A stretch of DNA of 64,000 bases from Pseudomonadota bacterium (GTDB lineage: Bacteria; Pseudomonadota; Alphaproteobacteria; Acetobacterales; Acetobacteraceae), in the NCBI GenBank assembly GCA_021816925.1, contig JAKAWQ010000007.1, positions 1 through 64,000 of the forward strand, written 5' to 3'. A program made the translations under genes and the position numbers. Below the pieces are notes generated by a model. That model saw only the letters and a list, made by a program, of their open reading frames with translations. It was not told the origin of the DNA and did no database searches. Shown here piece after piece: positions 38,430 through 48,084 of the stretch. Every line of letters starts with the position of its first letter. Positions within the stretch are counted from its first letter, which is position 1.

Positions 38430-40415
38430 TCAGAAACTTGCCCGCGCGCCGAGCAGGAAGGAGGCGCCGGGGTAAGCGAATCCGCTCGCCGGCTCGAATT
38501 TCGAGTCGAAGATGTTGTTGCCGGTCAAGAAGAGGGCGAGGTGGGGCGTAAGTTGGTAGGTCGTGTTGACATTCACGATGGTGCCGGAGCTTGCGAGGCC
38601 GGTGCCGGCGGGAAAGCCGTTGTTGTCCACCAGCGCATCCTCGAACGGCCCGATATGGAGCAGCTCCGGCGCGATCGTGAGCTTCGGCAGCGGGCGGATC
38701 AGGAGATTGGCGGAGAACTGGTTCTCCGGCCGGCGAAGGAGGAGTGCGCCGGTATCGGCGTCGCGTGCGTCCGTATAGGTATAGGCGAGATCGGCTGAAA
38801 GCCAACGCCTTAGACGCAGCGCGAGCGTGGTCTCCACGCCCTGCAGATGCGCGAGCCCGATATTCACCGTGGTGAAGACCGGTAAAAACACGGTCTCGAT
38901 CAGATCCCTCACGTCAGTGTGGAAATAGGTGACGCCAAGGGTTGCGAAATCCGCCCGGCCGAAGCCCGGAAGCGTGGTGCTCCAGCCCACCTCGAAGCCG
39001 ATGCTGCGTTCGGGCTTGAGGTTCGGGTTGCCCTGGAAGCCGCCACCGGATCCGTAGAGATCGAAGAGCGAGGGCGCGAGGAAGGCCGTCCCGCCCGAGA
39101 TATGAAAGCGGGAGGAGAGCTCCGGTAGCGCGAGGACGAAGCCGCCGCGCCAGGTGAAGGCGTTGCCGACCGCGGAGACGGCGTCCTCACGCACCCCTCC
39201 GGTGAAGGTGAGGCGCCTCCAGAACGTGCTCTGAACGCCTGCGTGCCAGGCGCTCGAGATCTGTTCGGCGTGCGTCTCCTGCACGAACGGCACGCCGAAA
39301 AAGCTGTCGTTCAGGCTGACATTGACGAAATCGTTGATGTGCTCGAAGCCGAAGGTGAGGGTTTGATCGCGCGCCGGGCCCTGATCGGGAAGATCGACCG
39401 TGTCGTTCCATTGCAGGTCAACACGCGTGCCCTGGTAGTGATCGTTGTTGGATTCCTGGTTCGGATCGGCCGGGTTGAGCGGATCGACGTAGTGGCGGAA
39501 GTCGTAGAGGCCCGAGGCCATGAGCACGGTACGGAACCAGGGGAGCACCTGGCTCGAAAGCGCGAGGGTGCCGAGGGCGCTGGTATCGTAGGCGACCTCG
39601 TTCGGCGCATCGAAGGCAGGGAAGCCGAGGGTGTCGAAGCCGCCGAGGCTATGCCGACCGGAGGCATAGAACGAAAGCCGCGTGCCGGGAACGACGGTCA
39701 AGCCGAGGTCGAGATTGCCCTGCTGATTCTGAAAGCCGTCCCGCTCGCCCGTGTAAACGCTCTCGCGCCGCGGCGTTACGTCAAATCCTTCCATCGTGAG
39801 CGCACTCGCATTCAGCCGATAATCGAACGGCCCGGAGGAACCGGAAAGCCCGGCATCCACCTGGTTAGCGTCGGGCAGACCGGCGGCGATGCTGATCGTT
39901 CCGTGCGGCGGGCCTGAGCCGGGCGTCGTGATGATGTTGATCACCCCGCCGATCGCGCCCGAGCCGTAGAGGCTCGACATCGGGCCGCGGATCACCTCGA
40001 TGCGTTGCACGCCAGCGAGCGTGTCGGAGCCGAAGTTGAAAGCACCGCCCGGGTCTGAAGGATCGTTGATGGGAACGCCGTTCTCCAGCACGAGCACCTG
40101 GTTGCTGTCGGTGCCGCGGATGAAGACGCTCGCGTTCGCGCCAGGGCCGCCCGACTGAACGATATGCAGGCCGGGTACGGCGGAGAGCGCATCGACCAGC
40201 GTGTTGTAGCCGCGGTTCTCGATCGTCTGGCGCGTGATGACGGTGACGCCGGCCGGGATCTCCTGCACGGGGGTGGGAATGCGCGTGGCGGTGACGACGG
40301 TTTCCGGGATGGCGGAGGACCCGATGCTGGTCCCTCCGGTGGTGGTGTCGGTACCGTTCGGGTTTACCGTTTGGGCAAGGGCTGCGGCCGGAATGGCGGC
40401 CGCCAGCAGGGCCAT
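38430..40415 (-). CDS. btuB: TonB-dependent cobalamin receptor (BtuB-like)
   Basis: A TonB-dependent outer membrane receptor of 661 residues from the first ATG. A TonB box region (PETVVTATRIPTPVQEIPAG), the plug motif GYNTLVDALSAVPGLHIV and VLENGVPINDPSDPGG are present, with a barrel ending in FLLGARASF. The listed ATG (40415) gives a short signal without a basic n-region. A CTG at 40428-40430, 5 bases after GGAGGAGG, would add MRILV and complete the signal peptide. A cobalamin riboswitch lies upstream, which identifies the ligand as a corrinoid. Confidence 0.9.
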   Translation of the reverse strand: MALLAAAIPAAALAQTVNPNGTDTTTGGTSIGSSAIPETVVTATRIPTPVQEIPAGVTVITRQTIENRGYNTLVDALSAVPGLHIVQSGGPGANASVFIRGTDSNQVLVLENGVPINDPSDPGGAFNFGSDTLAGVQRIEVIRGPMSSLYGSGAIGGVINIITTPGSGPPHGTISIAAGLPDANQVDAGLSGSSGPFDYRLNASALTMEGFDVTPRRESVYTGERDGFQNQQGNLDLGLTVVPGTRLSFYASGRHSLGGFDTLGFPAFDAPNEVAYDTSALGTLALSSQVLPWFRTVLMASGLYDFRHYVDPLNPADPNQESNNDHYQGTRVDLQWNDTVDLPDQGPARDQTLTFGFEHINDFVNVSLNDSFFGVPFVQETHAEQISSAWHAGVQSTFWRRLTFTGGVREDAVSAVGNAFTWRGGFVLALPELSSRFHISGGTAFLAPSLFDLYGSGGGFQGNPNLKPERSIGFEVGWSTTLPGFGRADFATLGVTYFHTDVRDLIETVFLPVFTTVNIGLAHLQGVETTLALRLRRWLSADLAYTYTDARDADTGALLLRRPENQFSANLLIRPLPKLTIAPELLHIGPFEDALVDNNGFPAGTGLASSGTIVNVNTTYQLTPHLALFLTGNNIFDSKFEPASGFAYPGASFLLGARASF

Positions 40416-40554
40416 GACAAGGATGCGCAGTTTGGCCTCCTCCGTGTTGGGCCGTCCTGCGCGTGCGCCGGCGGCCCGTTGTCAGGACGACGGCCGCCTC
40501 GGGGCTTTCCCCCGCTGCCTCGGTGCACCCCGCCCGAAGCGCGCGAACAGTCTC

Positions 40555-40730
40555 GATGCCGGCCGGTCTCCTGGCTTGGGGGTCATCACCCGGCCCTGCC
40601 TTCTCACCCGTTGCGGGCAATGGCGTCGGCAATTGCGCCCTGGGGGCCGGACTCGCCACCGTACAGTTGCGGGGGCAGCCGCGGTTTACGCGTTCCCGTT
40701 TGCAGCCCTTTCGGGCCACCGGCATCTGCC
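40555..40730 (-). promoter_or_regulatory. Cobalamin riboswitch upstream of btuB
   Basis: Reading leftward, the leader contains the aptamer's conserved blocks in order. GGTGGCCCGAAAGGGC is the P3/P4 region, CTGCCCCCGCAACTGTA is the core before P5, GCCATTG is the variant B12 box and AAGCCAGGAGACCGGCC is the 3' closing P1 region. Adenosylcobalamin binding normally shuts off translation or transcription of btuB. The expression platform between 40555 and 40430 was not resolved. It begins only a few bases after the otsA stop. Confidence 0.9.
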
Positions 40731-40736
40731 CCGACT

Positions 40737-42107
40737 TTAGGCGAAAGAGCGGCGTCGCGCCAAGGGGACGGCTTCGCCTTCGAGGCGGGCGAGGAAGCTC
40801 TCCGCCCAGGCGGCCGCGCTGGTGCGCTCGACGGCAACCATCATCTGTTGCCACCGGCTCCGGCGCTCCTCGATCCCCATGGTGAGCGCGGCGTGCAGCG
40901 CCTCGGCGGTTTCGTCCGGATCGACCGGGTTGACCAGCACTGCCCCCGCCATGTCCTCGGCCGCCCCGGCGAAACGCGACAGCACGAGCACGCCCGGATC
41001 CGCAGGATCCTGTGCGGCCACATATTCCTTGGCGACCAGGTTCATCCCGTCGCGCAACGGCGTCACGAGGCCGACGCGCGCCAGCCGGTAGAAGCCCGCG
41101 AGCGTCTGGCGCGGCACGTCGCGTGTCAGATAGCGTAGCGGATTCCAGTCGAATTCCGCGTGCTCGCCATTGACGCGGCCGACCAGCTCGTCGAGCTCGC
41201 GACGCAGCGCACGGTACTGCGCGACTTCGCCGCGCGAGACCGGCGCGATCTGCAGCATCGTGACCTTCGCGTGGTGCTCGGGAAAGCGTTGCAGGAGGGA
41301 GGCAAACCCGCGGAACCGCTGTGGCAGCCCTTTCGAGTAGTCGAGCCGATCGACGCCGAGCACGAGCGCGCGTCCGCCGAGGCTCTGCGCGAGGCGAAGC
41401 GGGTCGCGCCCTTGTGCGGCGCGCCGAGCAAGGGCGGCGAAGGAAGAAGGGTCAATGCCGACGGGAATTGCCTCGGCCCGCGGTGCGACCGCTGCTGCCG
41501 CCATCGCCTGGTTCAGGTGCGCGGCATCCTGGGGAGTCTGCACCCCTATCACGTCGTAGGCGTCGAGCGCCCGCACCAGTTCCTCCCATCGCGGCAAGAT
41601 CGCGAAGATCTCCGGGGGCGGAAACGGCACGTGCAGGAAAAACCCGATCCGGATGGGACTCCCCCGCGCACGCAGCGCAGCACCGAACGGGATCAGGTGG
41701 TAGTCGTGAACCCATACGAGATCGTCGGGCTCGAGCAGCGGGACGAGCGCCTCGGCGAAAGCCACGTTCACCGCGAGATAGCATGCGAGATCGCGGCGGC
41801 GATATTCGGTCAGGCCGCTGCGATAATGCAGGAGCGGCCAGAGCGTGCTGTTGGAGAAACCCACATAGAAGCCGCTGTAGTCCTCTTCGGAGAGTTCGAT
41901 CGTGGCGAGGTCGGCCCAGCCGACCCGGGTGACGGAGGGCACATTGCGGGAGGTCTGGCGGAGGGTGGTGCGCCCGGACCAGCCGAACCAGAGCTTGCGC
42001 CGCCGCGCCGTCGCATCGCGCACCGCGACGGCCAGCCCGCCGGCCGCGGCAGACCGTTCCTTCACGGCCGGCACTCGGTTTGAGACGATCACGAGCCGAC
42101 GTGTCAC
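40737..42107 (-). CDS. otsA: Alpha,alpha-trehalose-phosphate synthase
   Basis: A 456-residue GT20 enzyme. The N-terminal [50 protein letters not shown] and [18 protein letters not shown] blocks are all present. It joins UDP-glucose (or GDP-glucose) to glucose-6-phosphate. It is coupled to otsB by a four-base overlap. Trehalose serves in osmotic and desiccation tolerance. Confidence 0.96.
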   Translation of the reverse strand: MTRRLVIVSNRVPAVKERSAAAGGLAVAVRDATARRRKLWFGWSGRTTLRQTSRNVPSVTRVGWADLATIELSEEDYSGFYVGFSNSTLWPLLHYRSGLTEYRRRDLACYLAVNVAFAEALVPLLEPDDLVWVHDYHLIPFGAALRARGSPIRIGFFLHVPFPPPEIFAILPRWEELVRALDAYDVIGVQTPQDAAHLNQAMAAAAVAPRAEAIPVGIDPSSFAALARRAAQGRDPLRLAQSLGGRALVLGVDRLDYSKGLPQRFRGFASLLQRFPEHHAKVTMLQIAPVSRGEVAQYRALRRELDELVGRVNGEHAEFDWNPLRYLTRDVPRQTLAGFYRLARVGLVTPLRDGMNLVAKEYVAAQDPADPGVLVLSRFAGAAEDMAGAVLVNPVDPDETAEALHAALTMGIEERRSRWQQMMVAVERTSAAAWAESFLARLEGEAVPLARRRSFA

Positions 42108-42871
42108 GGCCGCTCCTTGCGGCTTTCGTCCGCTGCGGCAAGGCGGCCGAGCCAGCCACGCACGCCGGCCGCGTCGCCGAACGTCGGCGCAACCCTGAGG
42201 CCGAAGCCTCCCAGATCCCGCGCGGCGCGCATTCCGTCTTCGTCGGTCACGTCATCGCCGACGAAAACGGGCAGGCGGCCGGCGAAGGGGCGGCGGGCAA
42301 GAAGGGCGTGCACTGCCGTACCCTTATCGACACCGCGCGGGCGGATCTCCCAGGCCATGGCGGCTGGGACCAGCACGAAGGGCTCGCCCGAGGCGGCGAG
42401 CAGACCTTCGAGCGCCGTACCAAGAGCCGGACCCGCGCCCTCAGCGCAGCGAAAATGGAGAACCAAGCCGTGCGGTTTCTCTTCAAGAAAGAGGCCGGGA
42501 TACGCCGCCGCAAGCCCTCGCGCGGCCTCACGCCACCGCCCCGGCAGCTCCGGAAGCGGAGCCCGCTCGATCGGAAGCCAAGGGCGACATCGAAGCGCGG
42601 CGCCATGCTCTCCGGCGACGGCGACCCCAAGCCCGGGCAGCAGCGCAGTGATCGCCTCGATCGTGCGGCCGCTCACCAACGCGAGCGCGCCGCCGAGGCG
42701 GAAATCGAGTCGGCCGAGCAGATCCGGCAGTTCCGGTGGCACCTGCACCTCTGCGGGAGCGGGCGCGAGGTCAAGAAGCGTGCCGTCGAGGTCCAACAGC
42801 AATGCCAGCCTGGCGAGGGCTGGCAATGGCGGAATACCCGCGGCCGCAATGAACGCGGGACGCGGTTGCAT
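42104..42871 (-). CDS. otsB: Trehalose-6-phosphate phosphatase
   Basis: A 255-residue HAD phosphatase. LALLLDLDGTLLDLAP holds the nucleophile Asp, ALVSGRTIEAI is motif II, and VFVGDDVTDEDGM is motif IV. It dephosphorylates the OtsA product. Start 42871 (MQPRPAFIA) is chosen; the frame continues to 42931 without conserved sequence. It forms an operon with otsA and follows the DUF2155 gene by about 68 bases. Confidence 0.94.
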   Translation of the reverse strand: MQPRPAFIAAAGIPPLPALARLALLLDLDGTLLDLAPAPAEVQVPPELPDLLGRLDFRLGGALALVSGRTIEAITALLPGLGVAVAGEHGAALRCRPWLPIERAPLPELPGRWREAARGLAAAYPGLFLEEKPHGLVLHFRCAEGAGPALGTALEGLLAASGEPFVLVPAAMAWEIRPRGVDKGTAVHALLARRPFAGRLPVFVGDDVTDEDGMRAARDLGGFGLRVAPTFGDAAGVRGWLGRLAAADESRKERP

Positions 42872-42938
42872 TGCGATCGTGGTTACCAAGGTTCCTGCCG
42901 GGATGTGGGGACGCCCGGCCGGTCGTGCCACCCGCCGA

Positions 42939-43409
42939 TCAGCGGCAACCGCTCACGCGCACGTCGTAGATCGGATCCTCCAACACCGACGCGGCAGGTT
43001 CGGCGGCCACCATCCATCCCTGAAAGGCCGGTGCCGCCGGGTTCTTGCCGACGATGTCGAGATAGGCGGCAGCATTGCGCTGGTGGCCGGGCGGGCGCAC
43101 CAGGCACGCTTTCACCTTTATGGCGAGCGCGCCGACTCGGGCGGAGCCGCCGACCGGCACCGCCAGGATCCGGTGCGTGGCATTCACTTTATCGACGATC
43201 TGAAGCTCGGCGACGCGCCGCGGCAGCCAAGCGGGCGAGGTAGTCGGCGCGGGCGGGGTGGCGGCGGCGGCGGCGGGCGGGGCATTCGAGACAGGTCCAG
43301 GCGACAGAGGCCCCGGCGGAGGAGGGGCCGTCTGGCCGCGAATGGGAAGCACGGGCAAGAGGGCAAGCAGGGCCGAGAGCAGGGCAATGCCCACTTTTTT
43401 CCAGATCAT
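42939..43409 (-). CDS. DUF2155 domain-containing secreted protein
   Basis: A 156-residue protein with an N-terminal signal peptide (GIALLSALLALLPVLPIRGQ), a Pro/Ala-rich linker (residues 27-60) and a C-terminal DUF2155 domain. In that domain LQIVDKVNATHRILAVPVGG and the last part APAFQGWMVAAEPA are conserved. The family is found in alphaproteobacteria and is thought to be periplasmic or envelope-linked; its function is unknown. It overlaps the next upstream small gene by four bases. Confidence 0.88.
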   Translation of the reverse strand: MIWKKVGIALLSALLALLPVLPIRGQTAPPPPGPLSPGPVSNAPPAAAAATPPAPTTSPAWLPRRVAELQIVDKVNATHRILAVPVGGSARVGALAIKVKACLVRPPGHQRNAAAYLDIVGKNPAAPAFQGWMVAAEPAASVLEDPIYDVRVSGCR

Positions 43410-43633
43410 GTCCTGGACCCGATTCGCCTTGAAGGCCCAAGATCCCGCACTGCCATCACAGGCAGCCGCCGCATCGCCGCCTCGCCGACATCCATCAGCA
43501 CCACCTCTGCGAAAGCACTCTGCGGAACCTGCGCGCGCTCGGCGCAGTTCTCGCGCAGGACGCGAAGCTTTTCCGGGTAGGGAACCAGCGTCGCGCTGGT
43601 TTGGGGCGAGGTTGCCGCAGGGCGTGGGTTCAT
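43406..43633 (-). CDS. Conserved small protein in the mlaD operon
   Basis: A 75-residue soluble protein starting [20 protein letters not shown] and containing EKLRVLRENCAERAQVPQSA and VGEAAMRRLPVMAVRDLG. Both ends overlap neighbouring genes by ATGA junctions, so it is translated as part of the chain mlaD - this gene - DUF2155. No domain is recognised. Its tight coupling suggests an envelope-related role; that is inference. Confidence 0.7.
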   Translation of the reverse strand: MNPRPAATSPQTSATLVPYPEKLRVLRENCAERAQVPQSAFAEVVLMDVGEAAMRRLPVMAVRDLGPSRRIGSRT

Positions 43634-44151
43634 GGCTTGCTCATGGCGGGCGCGCTCGGCACGCCCTTGGCTGCGGTGCTCGCTGCATTCGTCATGCTGA
43701 AGATAAACTTCCCGAGCAGCGTTTCGAGATTGACCGGGGACTGCGTAACGGTGATGCGGCCGTTCGGCGGCAGCATAGCGATGTCACCGCCGGGTTGGAG
43801 TTCCAGATAATTGCCGCCGAGCAGTCCCTCGCTTACGACCGCGGCGCTGCTGTCCTTCGGAATACGGATTGCGTTCGCAACCGTGAAGGTCACCTGAGCC
43901 AGGTAGGTCTCCGGGTTGATCGTTTCGGCGACGACGCGGCCGATCTTGACCCCCGCGAGCCGAACGTCCGAACCGACGGGCAGCCCGGCAACACTGTTGA
44001 ACTCGGCGTGCAAGGGATAGCCGCCCGAGGGCGCCGTGCCGGAATGAGCCACTGCAAAGACAAGAAATCCGGCCGCGACGGCGAGTACCACCGCGCCGGT
44101 AACGACCTCAGCGGCACCACGGCGCGCCACGATTAAGGTCCTGGCGACCAA
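43630..44151 (-). CDS. mlaD: MlaD-family phospholipid transport protein
   Basis: A 173-residue membrane-anchored MCE protein. One N-terminal membrane segment ([20 protein letters not shown]) is followed by the MCE domain, [19 protein letters not shown] and [20 protein letters not shown]. It is the periplasmic hexamer component of the Mla lipid-asymmetry system. The other mla genes are not here. It overlaps the NDUFA12 gene end by 19 bases. Confidence 0.9.
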   Translation of the reverse strand: MVARTLIVARRGAAEVVTGAVVLAVAAGFLVFAVAHSGTAPSGGYPLHAEFNSVAGLPVGSDVRLAGVKIGRVVAETINPETYLAQVTFTVANAIRIPKDSSAAVVSEGLLGGNYLELQPGGDIAMLPPNGRITVTQSPVNLETLLGKFIFSMTNAASTAAKGVPSAPAMSKP

Positions 44152-44552
44152 GCTTCGTAGTCGCCGGTGGCGCGAGGCCGCCGCCCACCCTCGTAATCAT
44201 GCCCAGGCGGCCGGTAGGCGGCGGGCGTGCCGGTCAGATTCGGAAGATGCGGCTTCTGCCAGGGCCAGCGTGGGCGATCGGTAAGCGGCGCATCGGTGGT
44301 GTAATGCAGCCACGCGTGCCACTCCGACGGAACCGCGGAGGCCTCGGGCGGCCCGGCATAGATCACCCAGCGACGGGTGCGCAGGCCGCGACGCGGCCGG
44401 CGCTCTTCGTAATAGCGATTGCCCGCCTCGTCGCTGCCGACGAGGCGGCCGCGGAACCGAGTGAAAAGCAGCGTCCCGAGCGTCATGGCCTCGATATAGT
44501 CGAGGTGCCCGACGAGGTCCATCGGAAGCCAGGTGGGAGCCTCGGGCTGCAT
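44133..44552 (-). CDS. NDUFA12-like subunit of complex I
   Basis: A 139-residue homologue of the 17.2 kDa subunit of NADH:ubiquinone oxidoreductase. [40 protein letters not shown] and [11 protein letters not shown] are the family signature. It is an accessory subunit found in alphaproteobacteria and mitochondria. It heads the leftward mlaD-DUF2155-ots cluster, an arrangement common in alphaproteobacteria. Confidence 0.93.
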   Translation of the reverse strand: MQPEAPTWLPMDLVGHLDYIEAMTLGTLLFTRFRGRLVGSDEAGNRYYEERRPRRGLRTRRWVIYAGPPEASAVPSEWHAWLHYTTDAPLTDRPRWPWQKPHLPNLTGTPAAYRPPGHDYEGGRRPRATGDYEAWSPGP

Positions 44553-44627
44553 TCATCCACAGGATTTTGTGGCCCCGTCGGCCTGAGGGCCCAAAATATG
44601 CTTGCGAGTCGCAACCGATCGCCTAGC

Positions 44628-46154
44628 ATGGCAACGATGAAGAAGGCCTCTTTCTGGCAGGGTGTCAGGATGCGTCGCACCCTCGCTGGAGCCGACCAGG
44701 ATGCCCTGCTCCGCCTAGTCACCGTTCCGGCCTCTTGGGACGACGCGGCTGCGTCGGCCCTCGCCGGGCTTACGGGTGCCGCTGGCCCCGTCCGGCTGGC
44801 CGTCGCAGCCGAAGCATTCATCCGCCCGCTGGCGGAACGTGCGGCCTCGGTTGGACTGTCCGTGCCTCTGGCCGAGCACCTGCGCGAGCTGCTTCTGTCG
44901 CGGCGGGGAGCGCCGGACGCTGGCCTGTGGCAAGGCAAACCGGAGCCGGTGCCGGGTTTTGTCCTGAACCTGGCGGCCTTTTACGACCCGGGCTTGGGGT
45001 TCGCGATTGCCGACTTTGCCGAAGCGGCGGAGACCGCGGTGCTGGCGCTTGGCTTGGCTCGGCCGGACACGCCGCGGATCGCCGTCCGGATTGCCGATCT
45101 TGCCGGGCTTCTCGGCGCGCTCGGGCTCGATTACGAAAGCGGGGCGGCGAGAAACCTCGGCGCCGCGATCGCCGCATTGCTCCGAGGAAAGGCGGACGCC
45201 GCCTCGGCCCGACTCGCCAGCCACCGCGGCAGGACCGAGCTCGGGCCCGGGTTCCAGGCCCGCATCCTCGCTCCCCCGCAACGGGCGCCGGTGCCTGGCC
45301 TCGCCGAAGCCGCCGCGGAGGCGCTCTCAGCAGTGGCGGCCGCCCCTGCCCTTGCCCACGCTGCCACGACTGCCCTTACGCCGGCAGGGCTCGCGGAGGC
45401 CTTGCTCGGCGTGGAGACTGCTGGCGTCGCCCCGGCGTTTGGCCCGGTGCGCCCAGAAGGCGGGCTTACGCGTACCGCCCGCGCTTGGCTTGCGGCGCGC
45501 GGGATCAGTTCCGAGGCGGCGCTGGCACGCAGGCTCGGCGGAGAAGTGCTCTTTCCTCCGGTCTCGCCGGACGCGTTCGGGGCGATGCGGGAAGAGGTCG
45601 CAGCGTATCTGCACGAAGTTCCGCCGCTTGCCGTGTTCCGTCCGCCCGCGCGGCCTTCGAGCGCCAGGGAAAACCTTCCGGCACGCGCCCGCGGGTATAC
45701 CCAGAAGGCCAGTGTAGCCGGACACCGCCTTTATCTGCGGACCGGCGAATATGCCGACGGCAGGCTCGGCGAGATCGCGATCGCGCTTCACAAGGAAGGT
45801 CCGGCCGTCCGCGGGCTGATGGATGCATTCGCCGCCGCGGTCAGTCTCGGGCTGCAACACGGCGTGCCGCTCGAGGAGTTCGTCGAGACGTTCCTTGGCA
45901 CGCGCTTCGGGCCAGCCGGTCCGGTGGAAGGTGATCCGGCGGTGCCGAGCGCCATGTCACTGCTCGATTATGTGTTCCGCAATCTCGCCACGAGCTATCT
46001 CGGCAGGCGTGATCTGCCGCCGGCGGAGCCGGAGGACCCGACAGACGCTTCGGCCGTTCCACCGCTCGGCGCACCGCTGCTGCCGCTTTATTTGCCCGCG
46101 GTAGCCGCGTCGGCGGGCGCGCGCAGGCGCGCGCTCAGGCTCGTGGCGAAGTAG
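44628..46154 (+). CDS. Stand-alone protein resembling the NrdJ C-terminal part
   Basis: A 508-residue protein. Residues about 350-480 match the C-terminal region of B12-dependent ribonucleotide reductase Nrd[21 protein letters not shown], the [12 protein letters not shown] stretch, [20 protein letters not shown] and [18 protein letters not shown]. An earlier segment ([20 protein letters not shown]) also recalls NrdJ. No complete catalytic barrel with radical and active-site cysteines is seen, so it is not an active reductase by itself. It may be a paralogue, or a partner or regulator of NrdJ. Start at 44628 or 44637; the frame is open upstream. Confidence 0.7.
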   Translation: MATMKKASFWQGVRMRRTLAGADQDALLRLVTVPASWDDAAASALAGLTGAAGPVRLAVAAEAFIRPLAERAASVGLSVPLAEHLRELLLSRRGAPDAGLWQGKPEPVPGFVLNLAAFYDPGLGFAIADFAEAAETAVLALGLARPDTPRIAVRIADLAGLLGALGLDYESGAARNLGAAIAALLRGKADAASARLASHRGRTELGPGFQARILAPPQRAPVPGLAEAAAEALSAVAAAPALAHAATTALTPAGLAEALLGVETAGVAPAFGPVRPEGGLTRTARAWLAARGISSEAALARRLGGEVLFPPVSPDAFGAMREEVAAYLHEVPPLAVFRPPARPSSARENLPARARGYTQKASVAGHRLYLRTGEYADGRLGEIAIALHKEGPAVRGLMDAFAAAVSLGLQHGVPLEEFVETFLGTRFGPAGPVEGDPAVPSAMSLLDYVFRNLATSYLGRRDLPPAEPEDPTDASAVPPLGAPLLPLYLPAVAASAGARRRALRLVAK

Positions 46155-46169
46155 ATCGGAGGGAGGCCC

Positions 46170-46637
46170 GTGGCCGGCCGCATCGAAGGGAAACTTGCCG
46201 AGCTCGGCATTACGCTGCCGCCACCCATGGCGCCGATTGCCAATTACGTGCCGTGGGTGATCACGGGCAAACTCGTCCTCGTGTCCGGCCAAGTACCGGC
46301 GCTCGATGGCAAGGTGGCGTTTGTGGGCCGCGTGGGGGCCGAAATAACGGCCGAGGACGCCAAGGCCGCTGCTCGGCAATGCCTGATCAACGTGCTCGGT
46401 CACCTCAAGGCGGCTTGCGCCGGCGATCTCGACCGGGTGCGGCGGGTCGTGCGGCTCGGCGGGTTCATTGCCTCGGCGCCGGGGTTCGCCGGCCAGGCAC
46501 AGGTGATGAACGGCGCTTCCGACCTTGCCGTTGCGGTGTTCGGGGAGGCCGGGCGGCACGCCCGGACGACCATCGGCGTGCCGGTTCTACCGGCGGACGC
46601 GGCGGTCGAGGTGGAAGGGCTGTTCGAGATCGCCTGA
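46170..46637 (+). CDS. RidA/YjgF-family protein
   Basis: A 155-residue protein of the longer RidA-like type. VPWVITGKLVLVSGQVPALD and the C-terminal TTIGVPVLPADAAVEVEGLF with the conserved region are visible. RidA proteins hydrolyse reactive imines, though the canonical C-terminal Arg motif is replaced here by a variant. It uses a GTG start and lies 16 bases after the NrdJ-like gene, so the two are probably co-transcribed. Confidence 0.88.
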   Translation: MAGRIEGKLAELGITLPPPMAPIANYVPWVITGKLVLVSGQVPALDGKVAFVGRVGAEITAEDAKAAARQCLINVLGHLKAACAGDLDRVRRVVRLGGFIASAPGFAGQAQVMNGASDLAVAVFGEAGRHARTTIGVPVLPADAAVEVEGLFEIA

Positions 46638-46677
46638 AGGGCTTTGCCGCAGCCGAGGGGCCTGCCATATCGCCCGC

Positions 46678-47853
46678 ATGCCCGACGGCGCCGCTTCGCT
46701 CACGCTGACCCTGCACCCGCGGATCTGCGAAATCCCGGCCGCCGCGTGGGATGCTTGCGCGGGCGAGCAGAATCCGTTCGTCAGCCACGCATTTCTCTCC
46801 GTGCTGGAGGAAAGCGGCTCTGCCGGGGCACGTACCGGCTGGCTGCCGCAGCATGCCGTGCTGCGCGATGCGTCGGGGCGGATCGTGGGCGTCGCACCGA
46901 TGTACGCGAAGAGCCACAGCTACGGGGAGTACGTCTTCGATCACGGCTGGGCGCACGCGTTCGAACGGGCGGGGGGTGCGTATTACCCGAAGCTGCAGGT
47001 CGCCGTGCCGTTCAGCCCGGTGCCCGGCCCGAGACTCCTGATGCGCGTGGCGACGAGCGATGCGGATGCGGGCGTGGGCGTGGCCGCCATGGCGAGGGCG
47101 CTCGAGGAAGCGTGCCGACGGCTCGACCTCTCTTCCGTACACGTGACCTTCTGCCGCGAAGCCGAATGGTCAGCCCTCGGAAGGGCTGGCTGGCTGCAGC
47201 GCACCGGCATGCAGTTCCATTGGCATAACGAGGGCTATGCGAGCTTCGAGGATTTCCTCGCCGCACTCTCATCGCGCAAGCGCAAGACGGTCCGGCGCGA
47301 GCGCCGCGAGGCCGGCCTCGGCCTCCGGCTCCGGGCGCTCCGCGGAGCAGAAATCGAACCGCGGCACTGGAAGGCCTTCTATGGCTTCTATACCGCCACG
47401 ATCGATCGGAAGTGGGGCTCGGCCTATCTCACGCCTCGCTTCTTTCCGCTGCTCGCGGAGCGGCTTGGGGACAAGGTGGTGCTGATGCTCGCCGAGCGGA
47501 GCGGCGAGCCGGTAGCCGGTGCGCTCAACCTCATGGGTGCGGACACGCTCTACGGGCGGAACTGGGGCTGCCGCGGCGAATGGCCATTCCTGCACTTCGA
47601 GCTCTGTTACTACCAGGCAATCGAATTTGCGATCGCGCACCGCCTGAAGCGCATCGAGGCAGGCGCGCAGGGCCAGCACAAGATCCAGCGCGGCTACTTG
47701 CCGGAGCAGACCTTTTCTGCACACTGGATCGCGCATCCGGGCCTCAGGCGCGCGGTTGCCGATTTCCTGCGCCACGAGCGGGTGGAAATTGCCGCCGACA
47801 TGGCGGCGCTCCGCGAGCACTTGCCCTTCCGTGCCGACGAAGCCGGAGAATAG
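46678..47853 (+). CDS. FemAB/GNAT-like N-acyltransferase (DUF482 type)
   Basis: A 391-residue protein with two tandem GNAT-like halves. FVSHAFLSVLEESGSAGART, MQFHWHNEGYASFEDFLAAL and SSRKRKTVRRERREA are typical of the DUF482 group, with a C-terminal ELCYYQAIEFAIAHRLKRIE and GAQGQHKIQRGYLPEQT. These are annotated as peptidoglycan-related acyltransferases, but the substrate is unproven. The start at 46678 lies 40 bases after ridA. Confidence 0.88.
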   Translation: MPDGAASLTLTLHPRICEIPAAAWDACAGEQNPFVSHAFLSVLEESGSAGARTGWLPQHAVLRDASGRIVGVAPMYAKSHSYGEYVFDHGWAHAFERAGGAYYPKLQVAVPFSPVPGPRLLMRVATSDADAGVGVAAMARALEEACRRLDLSSVHVTFCREAEWSALGRAGWLQRTGMQFHWHNEGYASFEDFLAALSSRKRKTVRRERREAGLGLRLRALRGAEIEPRHWKAFYGFYTATIDRKWGSAYLTPRFFPLLAERLGDKVVLMLAERSGEPVAGALNLMGADTLYGRNWGCRGEWPFLHFELCYYQAIEFAIAHRLKRIEAGAQGQHKIQRGYLPEQTFSAHWIAHPGLRRAVADFLRHERVEIAADMAALREHLPFRADEAGE

Positions 47854-47924
47854 CGAGGCCGCCCGATGCGATCTACGGAGGCGCCTGTTGCAGTGCAGCG
47901 GTGCTTTATTGGCGATGGTCGTTC

Positions 47925-47953
47925 TTGACGGCGGATTCGCCCTGCTTCTAGAG
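47925..47953 (+). promoter_or_regulatory. Weak candidate promoter for the formate dehydrogenase operon
   Basis: TTGACG (47925-47930) with a 17-nt spacer to CTAGAG (47948-47953) lies about 130 bases before fdnG. The -10 is poor, so this is only a suggestion. No FNR-type or NarL-type site was confidently recognised in 47854-48084, and the poor -10 fits a need for an activator. Confidence 0.3.
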
Positions 47954-48084
47954 TGAATCGCGCTGGATCGACGGGAGAGGGTTTCAGCGCCAACCGTTAC
48001 CAGGATCGCGGTCCGGATCACTGAAAACGGGGAACGGGCGAGTCGCCCGGCGAGCGGTTCGGTCGCGAAGGGAGAACGTCGAAT

